A DNA stretch of 6,923 bases, from positions 1-6,923 of the forward strand of contig WGCT01000162.1 of NCBI GenBank assembly GCA_015493625.1, read 5' to 3'. Below are positions 1-5,716 of this stretch, piece after piece. Positions within the stretch are counted from its first letter, which is position 1. Each line of letters starts with the position of its first letter. This DNA is from Draconibacterium sp. (GTDB lineage Bacteria > Bacteroidota > Bacteroidia > Bacteroidales > Prolixibacteraceae). Made by a program: the position numbers and the translations under genes. The notes under the pieces are model-generated. The model was not told the DNA's origin, searched no databases, and worked only from the letters and a program-made list of their open reading frames with translations.

Positions 1-29
1 TACTGTTTTTTCGTTAATTGTTCGATTTT

Positions 30-37
30 CAAACTTA
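30..37 (-). promoter_or_regulatory. possible -7 box of a leftward gene outside the window
   Basis: Read on the minus strand this is TAAGTTTG, an exact match to the Bacteroidota -7 consensus TAnnTTTG. A transcript from it would run left, out of the window, so it would serve a gene divergent from the metallo-hydrolase at 104. No clear TTG-type -33 box sits at the expected distance, and the left gene cannot be seen, so this is only a motif match. Confidence 0.25.
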
Positions 38-92
38 CAAAATATAATGAAGTAATCTGTAAAAATATAATTACTTTCGGCTCGGGAAAAAA

Positions 93-99
93 AAGGAAG
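93..99 (+). promoter_or_regulatory. Shine-Dalgarno-like site of the metallo-hydrolase
   Basis: AAGGAAG lies 4 nt before the ATG at 104. It is the only clear purine-rich ribosome-binding sequence in front of a gene in this window and it supports the ATG at 104 as the start. A weak -7-like TACTTTCG (7 of 8 to TAnnTTTG) lies at 72-79. Confidence 0.45.
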
Positions 100-103
100 A
101 TTT

Positions 104-859
104 ATGCTCGAAATTTGTGCCATTGCATCAGGCAGTAACGGAAACTGCTACTATATAGGAAACGAAAATGAAGCAGTACTGATTGATGCCGGAATATCGG
201 GGAAGCAGATTCTTGCACGAATGGCAGAACGCGGTTTAAACTCTTCGAAAATAAAAGCTCTTTTTATTACGCACGAACATGGCGACCATATGCGTGGAGC
301 ACGCGGCGTTGAGAAGAAGTTACAGATTCCGGTTTACATTACGGCAAAAACCCACAACGGAGCATATAAAAATATGCGTACCAACGTTCCTAAACATTTT
401 ACGCCCGGCGATAAAATTACCGTTGGCAATTTCACTGTTTTTACGTTTTTGAAAAATCACGATGCGTCGGAGCCCTGTTCGTTTCGGGTTCGGTATAAAA
501 GCAAAAATGTGGGGGTTTTTACCGATATTGGCGAAGCGTGCGAAAATGTAAAAACGCACCTGCAAAAGTGCGATGCTCTATTTTTAGAGTCGAATTACGA
601 CGAGGAGATGCTTTTAAACGGAAGTTACCCCTATTTTCTGAAACAGCGGGTGGCTTCTGAAGTTGGCCATTTGTCGAACGACCAAACATTCGACTTACTA
701 AAAAATCACGCGGGTAAAAATTTACAGTGTGTATTTTTAAGCCATCTTTCGAAAGAGAACAATACTCCGGAGAAAGCGATGGAACGAATGAAGTCGCTGG
801 ACTCGTTTAAAATTAAGCTCACTTCGCGTTCTGCCGCAAGCGAGGTTTACCGGTTTTAA
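104..859 (+). CDS. MBL-fold metallo-hydrolase, YycJ/WalJ-like
   Basis: A 251-residue cytoplasmic protein of the metallo-beta-lactamase fold, with no signal peptide or membrane segment. The N-terminal SGSNGNCYYI (9-18) is characteristic of the YycJ/WalJ branch. Metal-ligand motifs appear in order: D28 in LIDAG, THEHGDH with H57, H59, D61 and H62, H119 in NHDAS, D141 in FTDIG, and H214 in LSHLSKEN. The family-typical LESN (161-164) and GHLSN (188-192) are also present, so the active site looks intact. Length is close to Bacillus YycJ (about 260). Firmicute YycJ is encoded with the WalRK cell-wall system and has been described as a 5'-exonuclease. WalRK is not next door here, so the role in this organism is inferred only as a metal-dependent hydrolase, perhaps a nuclease. 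The start is supported by AAGGAAG just upstream. It stands alone and converges on the aspartate kinase gene. Confidence 0.9.
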   Translation: MLEICAIASGSNGNCYYIGNENEAVLIDAGISGKQILARMAERGLNSSKIKALFITHEHGDHMRGARGVEKKLQIPVYITAKTHNGAYKNMRTNVPKHFTPGDKITVGNFTVFTFLKNHDASEPCSFRVRYKSKNVGVFTDIGEACENVKTHLQKCDALFLESNYDEEMLLNGSYPYFLKQRVASEVGHLSNDQTFDLLKNHAGKNLQCVFLSHLSKENNTPEKAMERMKSLDSFKIKLTSRSAASEVYRF

Positions 860-868
860 AACACGGTA
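848..868. terminator. weak hairpin between convergent genes
   Basis: TACCG at 848-852 pairs with CGGTA at 864-868 around the self-complementary GTTTTAAAAC (853-862), leaving one bulged A. The hairpin overlaps the stop codon of the metallo-hydrolase and lies just past the end of the kinase gene. It may help end transcription from either side, but neither strand has a proper U-tract, so the call is weak. Confidence 0.25.
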
Positions 869-873
869 ACGTT

Positions 874-2190
874 TTATATCTCCAGTAGATTGTCGCTTAA
901 AGCCTGCAAAGTCTCCTTCTTATTTACGGTTGGTACCAAAACCGAGATGTTGTAGCGGCTTCCGCCATACGAAATCATCCGGATTGGAATTCCGTCGAGC
1001 GCATGAAATACTTTCGAAGCAAAGCCTTTTTCTTCCTGAATAATATCGCCGACAATACACACAATCGACATTCCCGAATCGACTTCAACCGTGCCAAATT
1101 TCCCTAAATCTTCTCTTATTTCAGAAAGTTTTTGTGTGTTGTCGATGGTAATTGAAACGGCAACTTCCGAAGTAGAAATCATATCGATGGGAGTTTCGTA
1201 TTTTTCGAAAACGGCAAAAACATTTTTCAGAAAACCGTAAGCATTTAACATTCGTGCCGAGCGAATTTTCACCGCCGTAATTTCATCTTTTGCCGCCACT
1301 GCTTTAATTCCTTGCCCGTCGGTTTCTGATGAAATTAAAGTCCCTCCGTCGGTTGGGTTCATTGTGTTTTTAAGCCGTACCGGAATGTTTTGAACACGTG
1401 CCGGCAGCACTGTTTGCGGGTGCAGGATTTTTGCTCCGAAGTAGGCCAGCTCGGCCGCTTCGTTAAACGAGAGGTGATCTATTTTTTTTGTGTTTTCAAC
1501 AAATCGGGGGTCGTTGTTATGGAATCCGTCGATATCGGTCCAAATTTGAATTTCATCGGCATCGATGGCAGCACCAATTAACGATGCGGTATAATCGCTT
1601 CCACCACGCTGTAGGTTATCAATTTCGTTGTTGGCATTTTTACAGATAAAACCTTGCGTAATGTAGTAGTTAGCAGCACCAACTTCTTTAATCTCTTTTT
1701 TTATGCTTTTCCTAATGAAATGTGTGTCGGCAATTTTATCTTCATCAATTCGCATAAATTTAAGTGCCGGCAACAGTTTTGTTTTGTGCCCGTTTTCCAC
1801 CATCAACAGCGTAAACAGTTGTGTTGAAATTAACTCGCCCTGTGCCAGTATTGTATTCTCGCCAAGCAATCCAAAACTTCCTGAAGTAAACGACTTAATT
1901 GTATCGAAACTCTTTTTTATTACTTTCAATCCACTCTTTTTGTTCTCTTCTGAAGTAAAAAGTTTGGCAATAACCTGTTTGTACTTTGTTTCGAGTTTTC
2001 CAATTTCTAAACGCGCGGTTTCTTTATTTTTTTGGTGTAAATATTTCGAAATCTCAACCAGCGAATTTGTGGTTCCCGACATGGCCGACAACACAACAAT
2101 TTTCTGCTCTCCATCGGAAATCAAATTCATTACCGCTCTCATATTTTCCGGCGAGCCCACCGATGTTCCCCCAAATTTCAGTACTTTCAT
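874..2190 (-). CDS. lysC: aspartate kinase, monofunctional (LysC type)
   Basis: This 438-residue enzyme phosphorylates L-aspartate with ATP, the first step toward lysine/diaminopimelate, threonine and methionine. The amino-acid-kinase domain occupies about residues 1-285: KFGGTSVG (5-12), QGE (117-119), RGGSDYTA (195-202), WTDIDG (217-222) and FGAKILHP (251-258). Two ACT domains follow, about 303-365 and 373-435. The first ACT domain carries ARMLNAYGFL (312-321) and DMISTSEV (336-343). These parallel the lysine-binding stretch of E. coli LysC, so lysine feedback inhibition is likely (inference). No homoserine dehydrogenase domain is fused, unlike ThrA/MetL. Length agrees with monofunctional family members. 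The start gives the conserved MKVLKFGG N-terminus, with no Shine-Dalgarno. The gene stands alone, and no lysine riboswitch is evident in the 154-bp gap upstream. Confidence 0.95.
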   Translation of the reverse strand: MKVLKFGGTSVGSPENMRAVMNLISDGEQKIVVLSAMSGTTNSLVEISKYLHQKNKETARLEIGKLETKYKQVIAKLFTSEENKKSGLKVIKKSFDTIKSFTSGSFGLLGENTILAQGELISTQLFTLLMVENGHKTKLLPALKFMRIDEDKIADTHFIRKSIKKEIKEVGAANYYITQGFICKNANNEIDNLQRGGSDYTASLIGAAIDADEIQIWTDIDGFHNNDPRFVENTKKIDHLSFNEAAELAYFGAKILHPQTVLPARVQNIPVRLKNTMNPTDGGTLISSETDGQGIKAVAAKDEITAVKIRSARMLNAYGFLKNVFAVFEKYETPIDMISTSEVAVSITIDNTQKLSEIREDLGKFGTVEVDSGMSIVCIVGDIIQEEKGFASKVFHALDGIPIRMISYGGSRYNISVLVPTVNKKETLQALSDNLLEI

Positions 2191-2344
2191 AGTAAAAAAG
2201 AGTCTTCGTATTTAATGATTGTAAAGATGAATATTTTTGAATTATTTTTAACAATCATTCGGGCTATGTAAAACAAATATTAACTTAGCAACAGATTTTT
2301 ACAACCGACTCAATTGTTTATTTATAACTCAAAATTGTTCTATT
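2191..2344. other. AT-rich divergent intergenic region
   Basis: This 154-bp gap must hold the promoters of the aspartate kinase (leftward) and the DUF302-like gene (rightward). No exact TAnnTTTG box was found in either direction. On the minus strand CATCTTTA (2229-2222), with a TTG about 22 nt farther upstream (2254-2252), is a poor candidate for the kinase. I see no riboswitch, terminator or RNA gene. Confidence 0.4.
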
Positions 2345-3232
2345 ATGAAACAACTACTAATCGTTTTGTCTATTGTTACCCTTTTTCAAATCAACGTATC
2401 GGCACAAAAACAACCTGCATATTATTTGGTTGCTACTTCGCCGGTAACCATTGCCGATGCTGTAAGTTCTGTTACAACTGCTTTGCAAAGCTCGGGCTTT
2501 AAAGTTATTGGTCAATACCATCCGGCCAATTCGGAAAATCTTGCCGTTGTTTGTTATACGCACCCCGGCCTCGAAAAAATTGCACTCGATTTTGCCGATC
2601 GTGGTGCTCTGGCAGCTGTTTTAAAGGTAGGTTTTAAAAAAGAGAATAACTCGGTAAAAATAAGTATGATTAATCCGATGTATCTTTTCTACGCCTATTT
2701 TGTTGAAAGGGTTGATGTGCACGAGAAAGAGTTGCAGACAATTTCGGAGAGAGCAAAAACGGCAATGAAAAAAGTGGGTAGCAATTTTACCCCTTTTGGT
2801 GGCGAACTCAGTAAAAAGGAGCTGCAAAAATACCACTATAAAATAATGATGCCCTATTTTGAAGATGCTGAGGAGTTAAAAGAGTTCGATTCGTTTGAAG
2901 CCGGATTAAAAACCATTCGAGAGAATTTAAATACCGGGAAAGGCGACACTAAAAAAGTGTACGAACTAATTTATGCAAATAAAAAAGTGGCTGTTTTTGG
3001 TGTAGCTCTGTTAAATGCAGAGGAGGGCGAGCCCAAATTTCTTCCCATTGTTGGCGACGAAAATGTAGCTGCTATGCCGTACGAAATCATCCTTCAAGGA
3101 AAAACAGCATCGATTTTGCCGGGGAAATACCGGTTAGCAATTAGCTGGCCTAACCTGTCGATGGGAACTTTTATGAAAATTATGAGTACTCCGGGCGATA
3201 TTGAAGATACAATGGAGAAGTTAACGGAGTAA
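2345..3232 (+). CDS. exported protein with DUF302-like halves, function unknown
   Basis: A 295-residue protein with a short signal peptide: K2, a hydrophobic core at 4-15 and VSA|Q cleavage after residue 20. It is therefore exported, probably to the periplasm, with no lipobox. Residues about 30-118 resemble the first half of a DUF302 domain: an opening helix, then a strand with VVCYTHP (68-74), then LAAVLKVGF (89-97) and MINPMYLFYAYF (108-119). Residues about 243-293 resemble its second half: AMPYEIILQG (243-252), then PGKYRLAISWP (259-269) and a closing helix. A charged, mostly helical stretch of about 120 residues (about 120-240) separates them, with no known motif and no cysteine pair or catalytic signature. 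DUF302 proteins have no firm biochemical role. The start is the first ATG of the frame that yields a complete signal peptide. The gene is monocistronic, and a hairpin follows its stop. Confidence 0.75.
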   Translation: MKQLLIVLSIVTLFQINVSAQKQPAYYLVATSPVTIADAVSSVTTALQSSGFKVIGQYHPANSENLAVVCYTHPGLEKIALDFADRGALAAVLKVGFKKENNSVKISMINPMYLFYAYFVERVDVHEKELQTISERAKTAMKKVGSNFTPFGGELSKKELQKYHYKIMMPYFEDAEELKEFDSFEAGLKTIRENLNTGKGDTKKVYELIYANKKVAVFGVALLNAEEGEPKFLPIVGDENVAAMPYEIILQGKTASILPGKYRLAISWPNLSMGTFMKIMSTPGDIEDTMEKLTE

Positions 3233-3241
3233 TACCAGATT

Positions 3242-3271
3242 AGCCGGTGCTTTATTGCCGGTTTAGTTTTT
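3242..3271 (+). terminator. probable intrinsic terminator of the DUF302-like gene
   Basis: Beginning 10 nt after the TAA stop, AGCCGGTG (3242-3249) pairs with TTGCCGGTT (3256-3263) through a CCGG/CCGG core and flanking G-U pairs, with a 6-nt loop. TAGTTTTT follows. The G-U pairs become A-C mismatches on the other strand, so it should work mainly rightward. It overlaps the last codons of the convergent hydrolase gene. Confidence 0.5.
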
Positions 3272-4148
3272 CTAAAAAGAAGGTTACTACATCTTTTCCC
3301 GATGAATCGACTATTCCGATTTGGGGGGCATAAAAAATGGCTTCGGCACCCACTTCGGCTGCTCGCTCTTTTAGTGCTTTTGCATGAAACGGATGATGAT
3401 TTAGCTCGTCGGCGTTTGTGGGAAAACCTCCTCTTTTTTTATTAAAGACAAAAAACGGAGCCGAGGTATTTTTCATCTGGCACAACAGGTCGAGTTTTTT
3501 TCGTATGGCAGTTTCCTGTTTTAGGTTCCGGTTTTCCACCTCTTTAAATCCAAAAGCGCGGGCAATTATTTTCTCTTCGTTCTCGGTTATTTTGTCGGGT
3601 AGTTGTAAAAGGTTACTCCATTTATAAATGTCGTAAGTTGCCTGTGTTTCGAAAGCGCCGGCACAGGTTAATTGGGTCGATTCGCGCAGAACCGGGTCGC
3701 TGTTTTGCAGGTCGGCCATATCGTCGTTAAATGCCAGCCACAGCGATGTTCCGGCACCTGCCGACCCCCCTGAACATGCTATGCGGGTTTTGTCGATATT
3801 GTATTTTTTTGCCTTGTAGCGAATGTATTGTAAGCATCGTTTCGAGTCGTTAAAGCTGGCTAATATTCCGTATGGTGCATCGTTTTGAAACCGGTAATTA
3901 ATGAGTGCTACAGAAACACCTGCATCTAAAAACCGCACCAAATCTTCCGACGGATAATATTTCGATTTGTCGCCACCAACAAAGCCACCGCCGTGAATGT
4001 AGATAACAAGTGGCGTTTGAGTTTCGGATTTTGCAAGCCAAATATCGAACGTGTTTCGTGGGTGTGGCCCGTATTTCTCGTCGACATAAGTTGCCCGGAT
4101 TCCAACGCGGTTTATCGCCTCTGTTTTTTTCTTTTTTGTATTGCTCAC
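3252..4148 (-). CDS. alpha/beta-hydrolase, HGGG (HSL/esterase-like) type
   Basis: A 298-residue protein with an alpha/beta-hydrolase fold and no signal peptide, so probably cytoplasmic. HGGG (52-55) forms the oxyanion hole of the hormone-sensitive-lipase-like group. GGSAG (127-131) is the nucleophile elbow with Ser129. Between them lie the strand and helix ending in ALINYRF (81-87) and the DSKRCLQYIR helix (101-110). Such enzymes hydrolyse carboxylic esters; the substrate is unknown. The histidine normally found in a C-terminal HGF/HGH-like turn is not visible: the equivalent place reads APQIGIVDSS (274-283). Histidines 251, 252 and 255 lie earlier, beside D247 and E248. Activity is therefore uncertain. 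The frame opens with GTG; a TAA two codons upstream and no internal ATG before residue 144 make GTG the only good start. The N-terminus is lysine-rich (KKKK, 5-8). Monocistronic. Confidence 0.85.
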   Translation of the reverse strand: MSNTKKKKTEAINRVGIRATYVDEKYGPHPRNTFDIWLAKSETQTPLVIYIHGGGFVGGDKSKYYPSEDLVRFLDAGVSVALINYRFQNDAPYGILASFNDSKRCLQYIRYKAKKYNIDKTRIACSGGSAGAGTSLWLAFNDDMADLQNSDPVLRESTQLTCAGAFETQATYDIYKWSNLLQLPDKITENEEKIIARAFGFKEVENRNLKQETAIRKKLDLLCQMKNTSAPFFVFNKKRGGFPTNADELNHHPFHAKALKERAAEVGAEAIFYAPQIGIVDSSGKDVVTFFLEKLNRQ

Positions 4149-4169
4149 GAATTAAAAAATGATGTGGTG

Positions 4170-4177
4170 CAAATGTA
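4170..4177 (-). promoter_or_regulatory. -7 promoter box of the alpha/beta-hydrolase gene
   Basis: On the minus strand this is TACATTTG, an exact TAnnTTTG match, 21 nt before the GTG start. It implies a short leader of about 15 nt. No TTG-type -33 element is evident at the usual spacing. Its position agrees with the GTG being the real start. Confidence 0.5.
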
Positions 4178-4303
4178 AGATTATTTAAGGAGATTTTTTT
4201 TGTTTTTACTCTGACTTGTATGGTTCATTTTATAATTTGGGTTGGTACAATATTTAAGGAGTATTTAAACTTTTAGGTTGCCAGGCAGGGGAATGCCATG
4301 GTA

Positions 4304-4338
4304 TTACTTTTGCCCTATCGGGCTGATTTTACTTTTTT
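4304..4338. repeat. short repeat: two TTACTTTT copies flanking a GC hairpin
   Basis: TTACTTTT occurs at 4304-4311 and, lengthened to TTACTTTTTT, at 4329-4338. Between them GCCC/GGGC (4312-4323) can form a 4-bp stem with a TATC loop. Similar TTACTTTT-rich intergenic sequences are scattered in many Bacteroidota genomes, but I cannot confirm other copies from this window. Confidence 0.3.
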
Positions 4339-4403
4339 GGAAATTAATTTTAAAAGTTGTGGAAATATACGTTTGAATTTACTATTGTCAGGGATAATTA
4401 TTA

Positions 4404-4441
4404 AGATTGCTTCTTCCTCTTTTCTCGTCATTGCAATGACG
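4404..4441 (-). repeat. dispersed intergenic repeat unit, copy A
   Basis: Read leftward on the minus strand, this 38-bp unit starts with CGTCATTG and ends with GAAGCAATCT. It resembles the GTCATTGCGAGG...GAAGCAATCTC intergenic repeat seen in many bacterial genomes, including Bacteroidota. It faces copy B (4535-4562) in inverted orientation. The first 16 bases (4426-4441) form a perfect palindrome. Confidence 0.5.
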
Positions 4442-4534
4442 TTAATTTCAGATATTTGCCACATTAACGAATACTAAAAAAAATAACTTCTTTCGCAAAG
4501 CAAGCCCAAACACGTACAATCAATATACAACTGG

Positions 4535-4562
4535 CGTCATTAGTAGCCTAGCGAAGCAATCT
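4535..4562 (+). repeat. dispersed intergenic repeat unit, copy B
   Basis: This 28-bp unit begins CGTCATT and ends GAAGCAATCT, as does copy A on the other strand, and is followed by C to give the usual GCAATCTC end. The middle differs from and is shorter than that of copy A. The two copies together form an inverted pair whose 10-bp ends (4404-4413 and 4553-4562) are perfectly complementary. Confidence 0.5.
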
Positions 4563-4737
4563 CATATTTTAAACGGACACCAATATTAAAAAATTAATGC
4601 CGGATTTGGGTCGACTTTCCTACTCTTTCACAACCGTTTTTGAGATTTTAGCAGATGAATTGTGCAACGTGAGGTAGTATATTTGGGCAGGCAATACAGA
4701 AATATCTAGCGGATTTTTAAATTAACTTTACGACCCC

Positions 4738-4773
4738 AAAAAGCCGGATAGAAATTAATCTGTCCGGCTTTTT
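4738..4773. terminator. strong, nearly symmetric intrinsic terminator
   Basis: AAAAAGCCGGATAGA (4738-4752) pairs with TCTGTCCGGCTTTTT (4759-4773), a 15-bp stem with a single T-G wobble and an AATTAA loop. On the minus strand it follows the stop of the DUF1080 gene by about 20 nt and is followed by a T-run (TTTTTGGGG), so it should end that transcript. On the plus strand it also finishes in a T-run (CTTTTTG), so it can stop any rightward transcript from the gap. Confidence 0.8.
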
Positions 4774-4794
4774 GTTATTTTAAAAAAGAATCAG

Positions 4795-5538
4795 CTATTC
4801 AGCTAAAATTTTAATATTTCTAAACCACACATCGTTTCCGTGGTCTTGCAATGCAATAACGCCCGATTTTGCAACATTTGCCCAGTCGGGATTTAACTTT
4901 GGAAATTTAGAGTTGGCAACCATTTTTTTCCAATCGTCGGTCCATAAATGGTATTCCAAAACGGTCTTGCCATTTTGCCGGTGCCACACACTTCCCTGAT
5001 ACACTTCAATCTCGATACTGTTCCACTCGCCAGCCGGTTTTGCATTTTGAGGAACTGCCGGAATTAGATCGTACAACGACCCTGCCATGCGGTTTCCGTC
5101 TTTCCCAGCTCGTGCATCGGGATGTCGTTCGTTGTCGAGAATCTGCATTTCGGGAGCTGTTTTATAAATTGGCCACCCTTTCACCTCTCTTCCTAGATAG
5201 AAGATGCCGGAGTTTCCACCTTTCGAAATTTTCCAATCTAATTTCAATCTGAAGTTCGAGAATTTTTTATCGTATAAAATGTCTCCGCCGTCTTTTGCTC
5301 CGGCCTCGCCTTCACCCGACCCTTTACAGTGAAGTGTTCCGTCAACAACTTCCCATCCTTTGGGGAAATCGGGACGGTTGTTTCCTCGCCAACCGGTGGT
5401 AGTTGTACCATCAAATAACAGAACCCATCCTTCAGCTTTCTCTTTTTTTGTTAACTGGTTTGGACCAACTTTTTCGTTCGAGCACGAAATTGCAAGCACA
5501 AAAACGCTTGCTAGTAAGAGTGAAAATAATTTTCTCAT
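4795..5538 (-). CDS. DUF1080 / 3-keto-disaccharide hydrolase-type lipoprotein
   Basis: A 247-residue envelope lipoprotein. Its signal peptide has K3, a hydrophobic core at 5-17 and the lipobox AISC with the lipidated Cys19. After a short linker one DUF1080 (PF06439) domain fills residues about 36-246, a concanavalin-like beta-sandwich: GWVLLFDGT (37-45) with GW (49-50), WEVVDGTL (62-69), WKISKGGNSGIFY (102-114), PEMQILDN (129-136), GSLYDL (153-158), EWNSIEIEVYQG (171-182) and LQDHGNDVWFRNIKI (230-244) at the end. The family is named for 3-keto-disaccharide hydrolysis; members cleave glycosides after oxidation at C3. Substrate and exact reaction are inferred. Residues after the lipid cysteine are SNEKVG, not an obvious acidic surface-export signal, so the side of the outer membrane is open. 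No oxidoreductase or SusCD partner is adjacent. A strong terminator follows. Confidence 0.9.
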   Translation of the reverse strand: MRKLFSLLLASVFVLAISCSNEKVGPNQLTKKEKAEGWVLLFDGTTTTGWRGNNRPDFPKGWEVVDGTLHCKGSGEGEAGAKDGGDILYDKKFSNFRLKLDWKISKGGNSGIFYLGREVKGWPIYKTAPEMQILDNERHPDARAGKDGNRMAGSLYDLIPAVPQNAKPAGEWNSIEIEVYQGSVWHRQNGKTVLEYHLWTDDWKKMVANSKFPKLNPDWANVAKSGVIALQDHGNDVWFRNIKILAE

Positions 5539-5716
5539 TGTTATAATTTTTATCGATTTAAATTTTTAAAATGAACGTCAACGAAATTACAAAAATTGTT
5601 AGAGTATTATTTACAATTTGAAAAAAATATATTGAATTTCGGAAAAACTATTTTTTTGACCCTAAATTCAGATTAAAATTGAAACTTCTTTTGTAAATTC
5701 GATTTTTAAATAGAAA
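5539..5716. other. AT-rich divergent promoter region
   Basis: This 178-bp gap separates the DUF1080 and phosphofructokinase genes and must contain both promoters. Candidates are imperfect: TTCTTTTG (5686-5693, plus strand, 7 of 8 to TAnnTTTG, 23 nt before the phosphofructokinase ATG) and TAATTTCG on the minus strand upstream of the DUF1080 gene (7 of 8). Neither has a clearly spaced -33 box. No structured RNA element was seen. Confidence 0.35.

Larger units (their letters stand above)
4149..4794. other. 646-bp region with no convincing gene; repeat remnants
   Basis: No reading frame longer than a few dozen codons looks coding on either strand. The content is the hydrolase promoter at the left edge, an 11-bp direct repeat TATTTAAGGAG (4182-4192 and 4251-4261), a TTACTTTT-flanked mini-hairpin (4304-4338), an inverted pair of degenerate dispersed-repeat units (4404-4562) and a strong terminator (4738-4773). 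The remaining bases (about 4563-4735) are AT-rich and show nothing I can name. The region looks like a repeat-collecting spacer. It could also hide an unrecognised small RNA ending at the terminator, for which I see no direct evidence. Confidence 0.55.

Noticed and set aside
50..76. 7-bp inverted repeat AAGTAAT / ATTACTT upstream of the metallo-hydrolase as an operator
   Set aside because: AT-only arms with one C/G pair and a 13-bp spacer are likely by chance in such AT-rich DNA.
1703..2215. 170-codon open frame on the plus strand opposite the aspartate kinase gene
   Set aside because: It lies wholly antisense to a clear, fully conserved kinase. The translation is low-complexity (Ser/Phe-rich) with no motif, as expected of a shadow frame.
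2191..2344. Lysine riboswitch or leader peptide upstream of the aspartate kinase
   Set aside because: The gap is short and AT-rich, with no strong stems and no lysine-rich leader frame seen; a covariance search would be needed to exclude it fully.
4182..4261. 11-bp direct repeat TATTTAAGGAG (4182-4192 and 4251-4261) as an insertion-site duplication
   Set aside because: The 58 bp between the copies show no terminal inverted repeats or element-like content.
4597..4677. 26-codon ATG frame in the long gap
   Set aside because: No ribosome-binding site, promoter or recognisable peptide; a frame this short is expected by chance.
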